13,379 bases of DNA, taken from the NCBI GenBank assembly GCA_003573635.1, contig QUTJ01031606.1, positions 1 through 13,379 of the forward strand. The letters run 5' to 3'. The notes beneath the pieces are model-generated. The model was not told the DNA's origin. It saw nothing but the letters and a program-made list of their open reading frames with translations, and ran no database searches. This document shows, one piece after another, positions 1 through 7,123 of the stretch. Source of the stretch: Goniomonas avonlea (lineage: Eukaryota; Cryptophyceae; Goniomonadida; Goniomonadaceae). Positions within the stretch are counted from its first letter, which is position 1; every line of letters begins with the position of its first letter. The translations under genes and the position numbers were made by a program.

Positions 1-4
1 GCAT

Positions 5-101
5 TGGCAGTTAACGGATCCGAGGTCCGAGGTTTGGCGACATTTGACCTGCGTTGAGGCCAAATGTCGGCCAAACCTCTGAGTTCTCACTGGCAGTTAA
101 C
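5..101. repeat. Hairpin-forming inverted repeat flanked by 11-bp direct repeats
   Basis: The left arm 29-46 (GAGGTTTGGCGACATTTG) pairs with 61-79 across a 14-nt loop, with a single extra base in the right arm. The structure is bracketed by identical TGGCAGTTAAC copies at 5-15 and 91-101. This is seen directly. It could be a small non-autonomous element remnant or a chance fold. Only one copy is in the window. Confidence 0.6.
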
Positions 102-355
102 TGGCCTACACTTGGCCTGTCTTGGTAAAGTCGTTGGGAACGAGTTAACATCCTGCATTGGTAACGAGTTATTGTAAAGGGACGCTATTTCAGCTGCTAT
201 GTCCCCCCTCGTGACTGCGCTGCGGCTATGTGGCGCCTGGAGACTACGTTGAAAATGCGCTCTCACTCTCGCCCTCTGCGCCTGGCTGCCTGACTCTCGT
301 CGGACCACCCGCTCTCTCCCCCCCCCCCCTCGACGTTGGGTGTGATTGACTGTAC

Positions 356-1805
356 CTGTAGAGCACGCTGAGGCTGCCTTCAGATTGCACGGCGTAAATG
401 GAGACGTTCTGCGAAATCGGGGGTCAACGCGTGTAGATCATGATGAGAATACTTTGCAGGTCTCACACCATTAAGCGAGACGAGGGAGGGAGGAGAGTGA
501 AATGACGAGAGAGGAAACAAGGAGAGAGAGAAAGCAGAGGAGAGCAGACGGACGCGTGGGGTGTCACACGCATTCCATGACTTTCGGACTCCAGAGTCCA
601 CGATCGATGCCTGTGGAGGTGTGGTGCGAGAGGATGTGCACGGAGTGATGGGATGCGGTGTGATGTGATGCGGTGTGATGTGTGATGGGATGCGGTGTGA
701 TGGGATGCGGTGTGATGTGTGATGGGATGCGGTGTGATGTGTGATGGGATGCGGTGTGATGGGATGCGGTGTGGGACGGTGGCGTGAAACTCACCGCGTT
801 GCATGGAGCAGCAGCGTCGAGACTCCAGACTTGGATGAGATACTGTGCATTCAAGGGCGCGTTTACAGGGAAGGTGAACGGTCCCGGGCCACCCATGACG
901 GTGGTGGAGGAGTCCATGATGCCCGGGGACGACATTCTCAGCCCGAATTCAGCTGTTTGTGAATTGAAATCGTGATATTGCACGAGGATGCCAACTTTGT
1001 GAGGAGGAAGTACTCTCCAGGCAATATGGAGGCAACGGAGCAGAGGATTAGAGAACCAAATCTGGCAGGACTCACGTAACTCTCGATTCTCCTGGGAATC
1101 GTGAAATCGGCGTACTGTTTCGAACTCAATCTATTCTGTTCTGCGCCCAATAACAATAATTTCATATATTTTCTGCTTCTGCTGGGCACGTGATCATTTT
1201 ATTTAATATTTTTCTGTTCTGCCAACGATCATTTGGAGTCATTTTCGTAGTCAACCTTTAAAGATTAAAGGCACCTTGTAGTTGTTGTGGGCACTTCTGC
1301 TGCCCATGAAAAAATATAATTTTGTCTGTTCTTGTGAAATAATTTGAATTTCGTTCTGCCTCAGATAATTAATTATAGAATGCATCTAGTTCGGAGAATG
1401 AGTATGTGTCGTGTCGTGAAATTGTGAAGATCAACCAGTTCGAAGCAGCTGTCCTCAGACCACAATTTGAACCTCAACTATCAGGCAATTTTAGAAATGT
1501 TGATGAGTGTACGGATAACACATCCATCATTGCTTACCTCTTATGTTGGTTCGCATCTTCAGAGCGAAGATTGTTGGCGGGATCACAGATGCGTCCTCTG
1601 GAAAGTCTATCGTGACAAAAGGGGGCTCTGATTCAGGAACGTTCTCTCCTAACGGCGCTCTTCCAGCTGGTAGGTGTGAGGCATCTTCCAGGGGCGAAAA
1701 AGAGCTTGCCTGGCACACCGGGATGAGGATCCACCAATACGTGGCAGCCGCGGCCAACAGAGACACTCGCAGACCCCTCAGGTTGATCTTCGACAATGAA
1801 TAACA
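356..1805 (-). CDS. Unrecognised secreted/membrane-anchored protein, multi-exon, partial
   Basis: Four minus-strand exons join in phase. The exon at 1538-1805 carries a hydrophobic stretch (VSLLAAAATYWWILIPVC) followed by a segment beginning PPFVTIDFPEDASV, which looks like the first strands of an extracellular beta-sandwich. It ends at a consensus donor AG|GTAAGC. The exon at 795-994 contains GGPGPFTFPV and QYLIQVWSLDAA and ends at GTGAGT. The exon at 554-610 contains DSGVRKSWNAC. The exon at 356-408 encodes NVSIYAVQSEGSLSVLYR and ends at AG|GTACAG. Introns are 543 nt (AT-rich), 184 nt (with a minisatellite) and 145 nt (pyrimidine-rich). Weak points are the AAG acceptor before 994 and the GTCCGT donor at 553, although the GT61 gene here appears to use the same donor. 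The exon at 1805 has no in-frame ATG, so the start lies upstream, perhaps in the exon at 2207. The 3' end was not found and is probably beyond position 1. I do not recognise the family. The hydrophobic N-terminus and strand-like pattern suggest a secretory-pathway protein. Confidence 0.45.
644..775. repeat. Minisatellite, GATGGGATGCGGTGT-type units, inside an intron
   Basis: These are tandem units of about 15-22 bp built from GGGATGCGGTGTGAT and GTGTGATGT, repeated from 644 to 775 with few changes. They lie within the proposed 184-nt intron (611-794) of the left-hand minus-strand gene. A long minus-strand reading frame rich in His, Thr and Ser across the array comes from the repeat and is unlikely to be coding. 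Confidence 0.85.
1140..1400. other. AT-rich stretch within a proposed long intron
   Basis: The stretch is clearly richer in A and T than its surroundings (runs such as TTTTATTTAATATTTTT and ATAATTAATTATAG). It falls inside the proposed 543-nt intron 995-1537. I see no coding pattern in it. It may be an insertion or just an intron with different base composition. Confidence 0.5.
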
Positions 1806-1958
1806 CTGTTGGTAACCTTAGTGTTGTGTGGATCGACTACGTACGCGCACCTTTCACCTGGGAGCAGGTGTCGCGGGCCGCGAAACCAAGCAGACGAACA
1901 ACCCCCACATGATTCGGGTCGGTTAACGTGGTCAACACGCCTTCTTCATTTTCAACTG

Positions 1959-2207
1959 TTATTTTCGACCTATAGGCAGGTCACGACAACGATTGACAGA
2001 TTGTGCGTACCCTTCAGGGATGGGAGACACATTCAGCTCGATCCTCAATAGAGCATCATTCCCGCTTTCCGCAAGGAGAGTAGCAGCCACCATTGACTCG
2101 GGCTGTGTGCTCTCTTGGAGAGTGGCACAGGACACGAGTCCAAAACACACCACCCAGCCCAAGAACGCTCGAGGTGAGCAACCGCCCGACGGCGCCGCCG
2201 CCCACAT
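1959..2207 (-). CDS. Possible first exon with signal peptide or membrane anchor
   Basis: This minus-strand frame starts at a true ATG at 2207 and runs open to 1959. It begins with a short polar segment and a hydrophobic core (AFLGWVVCFGLVSCATL), followed by a Glu/Ser-rich region and RIELNVSPIPEGYAQSV, which reads like folded protein. It diverges from the PA28 gene, whose ATG is only 130 bp away. It may be the first exon of the multi-exon gene at 356-1805: a phase-1 donor such as C|GTGACC or G|GTCGAA could join the acceptor CTAAG just upstream of 1805. The junction is not certain, and the second hydrophobic segment in the next exon makes a single gene less tidy. A separate short gene remains possible. 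Confidence 0.35.
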   Translation of the reverse strand: MWAAAPSGGCSPRAFLGWVVCFGLVSCATLQESTQPESMVAATLLAESGNDALLRIELNVSPIPEGYAQSVNRCRDLPIGRK

Positions 2208-2336
2208 TTTTTGTGCACTACCGTTCCAGTACTGAGACCAACTTCGTTAATTCACAGTCAGATACTAGAGTAGACGAGACGGTCAGATGTCGATCAATTC
2301 AAGGACAGCTGGCCCGCCAACAACACAAGACAAAAC
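2208..2336. promoter_or_regulatory. Probable shared (bidirectional) promoter region
   Basis: There are 129 bp between the minus-strand ATG at 2207 and the PA28 ATG at 2337, the only room for both 5' control regions. The PA28 start has a favourable context, AAAACATGG. No TATA box is obvious. The assignment rests on gene layout only. Confidence 0.4.
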
Positions 2337-3227
2337 ATGGCGGACGTCAGTCGGTACATTACTCAGGGGTTGGAAGTGCAGAAGGTGCAAACGCGCCTGA
2401 GTTTAATCGTGCATAACTTTTGCGCAGAGTTTGCCTGCTTGCATTGAGCAGCTGAACCAAGGGCTTGCTCTATTCCGCCACGAAGGCGTCAACGATGCCC
2501 GCGCGGCCTTCGCATCTGTCCCCCCCGGCGAGTCCAACGCAGAGTTGAACTCTCTCGAAGCCGCAGTTGCACATGCGCTTGACGCTAGCTGCCGCACCTT
2601 GGGCAACCTCGAGCTGTTCGTTCGTCTTCAGGTTCCCAAATGTGCGCACAGTTGAGCACTGATGTGCATCTGATCACGCAACAGGCGAGGACGGCAATAA
2701 CTTCGGCGTGGAGGTTCAGGAGGCTGTGCTCAAGCAGGTGTTTTAGCGATCATCTTTGTTCAGGCTCCTGACGCAGCTCTCCAGATTGTTGAACAACGAA
2801 AGGCACTGGCCACCCACATCACTACCTTGCACGAGTTCCATGAGAAGCGCGCGGACAAGGGACAAAAGTTTCTCAAGGAGGTCTCGACCACGAAGACGGA
2901 TACCCAAGGGTATGTTTGCTAATGCTGCGCCTGTCAGATTGTGACCGATTGCAGGGGGGAGAAGCCTGGCGTGTCAACGGTGGTCTCTGAAAAGGAGACG
3001 AGCAGTGTCGTTGCGGACTACAGGGACTTCATCGTGAGCTTCGATGTGGTCACCTATTCTCGTTTCCGCCAGATCATGACCGATGCTCGTGACGCGATGA
3101 TCGTTGGTGAGTGATGTTCTGTGTCATCCTGTCGTTGACACCTGTGGCAGTGGCTGATGTCTTGCACAAGAACAAAGACAAGGTCGGCAATCCTCGCGCT
3201 GGTGGCGGTGGTCACTCCATGTACTAG
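2337..3227 (+). CDS. Proteasome activator PA28/REG family protein (PSME3-like)
   Basis: This is a homologue of the heptameric 11S cap that opens the 20S proteasome gate. Exons are 2337-2384, 2428-2641, 2685-2737, 2785-2909, 2955-3106 and 3151-3227. Introns are 43, 43, 47, 45 and 44 nt, all GT-AG, and the joined frame encodes 222 aa ending in TAG. The activation-loop motif EDGNNFG at residues 89-95 is nearly invariant in REG proteins, and the following VEVQEAVLKQ helix keeps animal REG spacing only with the 47-nt form of intron 3. Next come ADYRDF, SRFRQIMTDARDAMIVV and VLHKNKDKVGNPR, matching the last two REG helices, then a Gly-rich tail ending in HSMY. REG C-termini likewise end in an aromatic residue and dock on the 20S ring. 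Animal PA28 is about 240-255 aa. Here the part before the activation loop is about 60 residues shorter, and there is an insert of about 26 residues between helices 3 and 4. Cytosolic or nuclear location is inferred from the family. The paralogue type (alpha, beta or gamma) cannot be assigned, though gamma-like is likeliest outside vertebrates. Confidence 0.92.
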
Positions 3228-3522
3228 AACGATTATTTTTCAGATTCTCCAGTAAACCTTGAAGGTACACTTCTGCTGAGTGTGTCATGTCAACGTCAAG
3301 CAAAGTGAGCTGACGGAGTAGGCATCAGTCGAACATACGTTGGCTGTATTATGCATCCCCTTGGTCACCTTTCATCTGGGCATGGATCATGGACGCTTCG
3401 GGAAATCTGAGCTTCCTCAACCAATACGCCCTCGAAAACATCGAGTTAATACCAGTGTCACGGTTCGTTCAAGCGCAATAGTTCCAATCAAAAACAGAAC
3501 CAGGTCAATTGCACGATGTTGA
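3228..3522. other. Short region between convergent genes
   Basis: These 295 bp separate the PA28 stop from the stop of the minus-strand orphan gene. They presumably hold both 3' untranslated regions. No canonical polyadenylation hexamer, repeat or further gene stands out. Confidence 0.5.
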
Positions 3523-4416
3523 TCAACGGCACGGTTTCGTGAGAGTCGGCTCCGGCTCGTAGGGCCACTCTTGACCTGGACTTTCGCCGTTTTCCATGTC
3601 TTGGAAACCGAGCATCAACTGCTCGTCCCCTCCCAAGTCAATCACCTCCCCTGCTCTGAGGCCGCGCGTCGGGAGGTCAGGGATCCCGTCCAAGTCAAAC
3701 ACGACACTGATACGCGAGCACTCCTCCTCCTGGAAAAAGTCGATTGGGTCTTCAATTGCCTCACAGTCGGCCAGAGGTCTGCAGTTCCCCTGCAAGGAAC
3801 GAGTTGGGGGGGGTTGGACGCAGGAGACACGCACCTTCTGACAAAAACAGTGCTCATGGTCATCAGGGTAGCAGACTTCATACACACTCTCGCCACCATC
3901 CACTGGCACACAGTTGTGTAGCCGACCTTCGATTTCACGACGAGTTGGCAGGGAGCCCGCGGCGAACGCGGCCGAGCCCTCGACGAACCGAACTGTGATT
4001 CCATCCAGAGTCCATTGAACTCTCGGAAGAAAATACTCGGTGTGGATCACTTCTGGACCATGGAAAACCTGGAGGCGAGCATCCTCCCCATAATTCAGAG
4101 CACACAAAATTCCGAAACTGCAGGTAAACTCTCGCGAGGCCCACTCGACCAGCTTTTCCCTCGACTCGAACACAAATCGATCCCACCTGCGAGCCCCTCC
4201 CGGCTGAATTGAAACCTCCACAACGTACGCGCTTGGAAGGTCATCAGCAGCGTGATTTGGAGACTGCTGATAGTCCGTTTCCCCGGCTGCTGGGTTCAAT
4301 CTGGCTGAAGTCCTCCGGGTGGTTGTGGCGTTATCAGCGTCGTGGCGCCCTCGCTTTGTTGCCACCGGCAATCCAAGGCCGGTTTGATCCCCGCTGTGGC
4401 GTCGAGGCCGGGGCAT
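3523..4416 (-). CDS. Intronless orphan protein, 297 aa, function unknown
   Basis: One uninterrupted reading frame starts at the ATG at 4416, the first Met after an in-frame TGA four codons upstream, and ends in TGA at 3523-3525. Residues 1 to about 60 are basic, polar and probably disordered (TKRGRHDADNATTTRRTSAR). From about residue 63 the protein looks folded: AYVVEVSIQPGG, WDRFVFESREKLVEW, FGILCALNYGED and WTLDGITVRFVEG, followed by a Cys-containing section (HNCVP, YEVCYPDDHEHCFCQKVRVSC, NCRPLADCEAI). The end is acidic and Pro/Gly-rich. There is no signal peptide or membrane segment. I recognise no family, and the Cys spacing does not match a common zinc finger. It is the only long intronless frame in a window of intron-rich genes, so it could be a retrocopy, a foreign gene or a fast-evolving lineage-specific gene. 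It converges on PA28. Confidence 0.6.
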   Translation of the reverse strand: MPRPRRHSGDQTGLGLPVATKRGRHDADNATTTRRTSARLNPAAGETDYQQSPNHAADDLPSAYVVEVSIQPGGARRWDRFVFESREKLVEWASREFTCSFGILCALNYGEDARLQVFHGPEVIHTEYFLPRVQWTLDGITVRFVEGSAAFAAGSLPTRREIEGRLHNCVPVDGGESVYEVCYPDDHEHCFCQKVRVSCVQPPPTRSLQGNCRPLADCEAIEDPIDFFQEEECSRISVVFDLDGIPDLPTRGLRAGEVIDLGGDEQLMLGFQDMENGESPGQEWPYEPEPTLTKPCR

Positions 4417-4576
4417 GGCCCTGGGTCACAAGGCCGGGTGTTTCGACAAAATAGTGGAACCAGTATCGTACAATTGTATCTCGATACCCTCTCTTAGGTC
4501 GGTCCATTGAAATTGGAATCTCTGGGTCGCTTTCTCGTTTCATTTGTCGTCAGGATTCTCCCACCAAGTTCGGTCT

Positions 4577-4608
4577 CCATTGATCAACAACACCATTGAT
4601 CAACAACA
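4577..4608. repeat. Perfect 16-bp tandem duplication
   Basis: CCATTGATCAACAACA occurs twice without a gap, at 4577-4592 and 4593-4608, and is followed by further ACAACA. It sits about 160-190 bp upstream of the orphan gene's start (4416, minus strand), so it could be in its promoter region. That role is inference. Confidence 0.85.
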
Positions 4609-5209
4609 CAACAACCAACGGTCCACAGTGGCAAGAGTACAGTAAGTCAATCTTGAGGGAGCTCTAGCAGCCCAGTGCACCGAAGCGGTGTAAAAGCAGT
4701 GGAATGCAACGCGTTCTCTGATAACCAGGCCCAGCGCCAAAGTTGTGGCGTGGCGTCAGCATGATTCTGAAGCAAGAGAGCGTGCTCCGATCAGCAAGCA
4801 CCCTCAGTGCCACCAAAGTTGTGTGTCCCAGTGAGTCGCATGTCTGTGCACCACGAGCATGGTCTGGCAGCAGTAAAACCCACGATAATTCTCCGTTAGT
4901 ACACGGTCAAACTCAACCTGTGGGTGGCTGTGAGTGTGTGGAGAGCGCCTTCCCAATACAAGCCCGCGCGCGTGTGTGGTGCAAAGGTGCATGGTGTGTG
5001 TGTCTCTGCTGCGCCTTGTTGCTGCGGCAGTGTGCCGCAGGTGTGGTGGTGTGGTGTGTGTGCCGTTTGTTGCGGCAGTTAACTAATCGAAGATGTCACT
5101 TCTCATATCATGCACGACCGCGCACCACGTCATACTTTCAAACATTTTTGCCACTGTGGGCACTCCTCTGCTTGGTTCTCGTGCACCATCCGTTCCTTCC
5201 AGTTCCTGG

Positions 5210-5700
5210 ATTCACAGTACGCGCTTACGTGTTCTGGAAGCAGCAGCCTCACCCGAGACTTGGCAACGCCATAGAAGCACTCCACACGAGAGGTCCCAAA
5301 AGAGAGACTGTCATGCTCGAGTCCTTTCCGACACACGAGAGGACGACAAACTCTCCGCCCAAAAATCGCCAAAAATCAATGCTGGCGGATATACTGTCGT
5401 CTGGTCCTTTCAGGACCAGAGCGGGTGCGAACAATAGCAGTGGGCATTGAGCTGGGCCTTATGGTGAAATTATGGCGAAATTCACAGCGCGCGCATTACC
5501 ATGAAGCAGCAGACTCCACCAGACTCGACAACCTCACAGAAGCACTTCCTACACGAGAGGACAACAAACTATCCGGGGGAAATTCACATGCGGGCGCATT
5601 ACCATTTGTTCTGGAAGCAGCAGACTCTCTCTCGGGAAATCACCCTGCACCAGAGACTTGACAATGTCCTGAGTCTTGCCGCAGACGAGAGGCAGAAGTC
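5210..5700. repeat. Degenerate dispersed/tandem repeat, three copies
   Basis: A module occurs three times in the same orientation, with landmarks at 5231-5246 (GTTCTGGAAGCAGCAG), 5501-5516 (ATGAAGCAGCAGACTC) and 5608-5627. Each is preceded by a form of TTCACA-GCGC-TTACC and followed by CGAGACT-GACAA and by ACGAGAGGACAACAAACT-like sequence. Copies differ by many substitutions and small gaps. No protein similarity was recognised, so this is probably an old repeat. Confidence 0.6.
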
Positions 5701-5819
5701 GTATTGTATCCCCGTCAATCTGACGTTCGCACGCAACAAACACGTCGTAACTGTGTCAAGTTCGTGAGTCCTGACAGCGTCAGATCGAGTGCGAACAATG
5801 GCAGTGGAGATTGAGTACT
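5421..5819. repeat. Diverged direct repeat pair flanking the repeat cluster
   Basis: The segment at 5421-5453 (with GTGCGAACAATAGCAGTGGG) reappears at 5783-5819 (with GTGCGAACAATGGCAGTGGA), in the same orientation, about 362 bp apart. Together with the modules between them this suggests that a larger block was duplicated. Confidence 0.65.
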
Positions 5820-5912
5820 GACTGTTGGTGTACCGTGCCAGGCTCAATGTGTCAGAAACTGTCGAATGAATAGGTGACCAACGAGGCAGGAGGAACGCAA
5901 AAACAGAAGGGA

Positions 5913-5960
5913 ATGTGTGTGCATGTGTGTGCGAGAGAGTGTGTGTGTGAGAGAGAGGGG
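5913..5960. repeat. GT/GA microsatellite
   Basis: Imperfect runs of TGTGTG, GCGAGAGAGTGTGTG and GAGAGAGAG lie 15 bp beyond the FkbM stop codon, in its presumed 3' region. Confidence 0.8.
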
Positions 5961-5974
5961 ATTGAAGAAGGGCA

Positions 5975-7029
5975 TCACCCGAGCGTCGAAAAAAACTGTA
6001 GAATATCCAGACCCGAGATTTCAGCTCGGGTTTGGTACTTGGTTGGGTTGTACTCGGCGAGGATGAAACGCACATGCTGCTTCATCAACAGGTTCCGGGC
6101 ACCTAGGATGGCACGGCCTTCGCCACCCTGCCAAAAATCCAATAAGAAACGACAGGTTATGGCGGGAGAGAGAGCGCGACATACGTTGAGCGCAATCTTG
6201 ATCAGAGCCACTGAACTATGTTCCAGGCCCAGCTGATCGATGGGGACAGCAACCGCGAGATGTGTATCTGTGAAAGCCCTCTTTTGGTCCGTCATTAAAG
6301 AGACGCTCCCCTGTACGCGAAGTAAACAAAACAAATCAACTCCGATTCTTTGGTACTCACCCCATTGCTCCTGACGGGAACGTCCATGCGCCTTTTGTCC
6401 CATGCAAGCACTTGAAAGAAACGCGAATGCGGTTGCAGTCCATTCAGCGCAATCTGTGGCCGTGATTATGCAACTCACGCAATCACCTCCTGAACAAGCA
6501 TACCTCGTTGCACAGCGCCTGGATCACGCCAGGAAGGGGGTCCATGCTGATAACATCATGCCCAGCATCAAGTGCCTGTAACGTCAGAGCCCCTTGCCGC
6601 ACTCCAACATCTATAACTAGCCCTCTCGGTTCAGCATCAATGATGAGCTGCCAAGTTGAAGCATCTCCTTCGTCGCACAGTTTTCCATCCGCGCCACACC
6701 GGGCGCTTTCCACAGTGGGCCGAAATTTGGTCCAATCAATCTCCTGAAACTCTGGTGCAAACGCTCCACGCTCGTGTGGGGCAATCTTGTACTACGGCCA
6801 CATGGGATGTCAGCACAAAACCCGCGAGCGCGACAGGGGCCACCTTGGGATTTGTGACGAGAGTAAGGAAACCCAGCAGCGTTGCAACCGTCACCAAAAA
6901 CAGCACAACGACACACGCAATCATACAATCGAGTTCTGGATCATGTGGTTTCTCCGTCCTTCGGTGATCATGCCTTGGCAGCATCGCTGCCCCGCTGCGG
7001 TGAGACTCACGGCACTGCAGCTTTTCCAT
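5975..7029 (-). CDS. FkbM-family methyltransferase with N-terminal membrane anchor
   Basis: FkbM-type enzymes use S-adenosylmethionine to O-methylate sugars or related substrates. Exons on the minus strand are 7029-6796 (or 6793), 6743-6504, 6453-6361, 6310-6185 and 6127-5975. Introns are 49/52, 50, 50 and 57 nt, all phase 0, giving 281-282 aa ending in TGA. After a basic, His-rich stretch comes a membrane segment at about residues 34-60 (IACVVVLFLVTVATLLGFL), as in a type II Golgi protein. The SAM-binding loop is VIDVGVRQGALTL (DVGxxxG near residue 123), followed by ISMDPLPGVIQAL, where the family usually has EP. Then come IALNGLQPHSRFFQVLAWD and VAVPIDQLGL. The C-terminal block is KIALNGGEGRAILGARNLL then FILAEYNP, matching the family pattern KIDxEGxE...L.GA..LL, but with Ala where Asp is usual. 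The frame stops at FFSTLG; families often continue Gly-Phe/Tyr, so a small extra exon using donor GG|GTGATG is possible. The ATG lies 94 bp from that of IFT43, in divergent orientation. Substrate unknown. Confidence 0.88.
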
Positions 7030-7123
7030 TAGGGCATTAGCGTGATCACCCCGTGTATGAACTTGCTAAGTTTTTGACTTTGACGGCTCTTTGGTTTTTG
7101 TGTTGTTGGAGGTTGGCGCGGCG
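7030..7123. promoter_or_regulatory. Compact bidirectional promoter, FkbM gene / IFT43
   Basis: Only 94 bp separate the two divergent start codons, so both transcripts must start within or upstream of it, or overlap. The sequence is T-rich toward IFT43. No standard element was recognised. The assignment rests on layout. Confidence 0.45.

Larger units (their letters stand above)
4417..5974. other. About 1.56 kb without a convincing gene
   Basis: Open frames here (for example 4743-5450 on plus, 5501-5767 on plus and 5599-6075 on minus) lack ATG starts or recognisable domains, and overlap GT-rich or repeated DNA. The stretch holds a 16-bp tandem duplication, a family of degenerate repeats (5210-5820) and a GT/GA microsatellite next to the 3' end of the FkbM gene. 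The 5' control region of the minus-strand orphan gene should lie just above 4416. Confidence 0.5.

Noticed and set aside
564-804. Minus-strand His/Thr/Ser-rich repeat frames
   Set aside because: They come from the minisatellite. A GTGAGT donor at 794 and a CACAG acceptor at 611 remove it as an intron.
2738-2763. 26-nt version of PA28 intron 3 ending at TTCAG
   Set aside because: It is in phase but adds seven residues that break the spacing to the conserved Arg-Ala. The 47-nt form (2738-2784) restores the spacing seen in animal PA28 proteins.
4743-5450. 235-codon plus-strand open frame
   Set aside because: It has no true ATG at its start and crosses GT-rich simple sequence and degenerate repeats. 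Its translation is Cys/Val-rich in those parts and resembles no family.
5599-5867. Possible C-terminal exon for the FkbM protein
   Set aside because: An acceptor (ATTCGACAG) exists, but the translation does not resemble an FkbM C-terminus and overlaps the diverged repeats. Use of this acceptor from donor GG|GTGATG would give only Gly-Phe and a stop.
6617-6928. Minus-strand frame of 103 codons and the plus-strand frame 6656-6967
   Set aside because: Both are out-of-frame shadows of FkbM exons 1 and 2.
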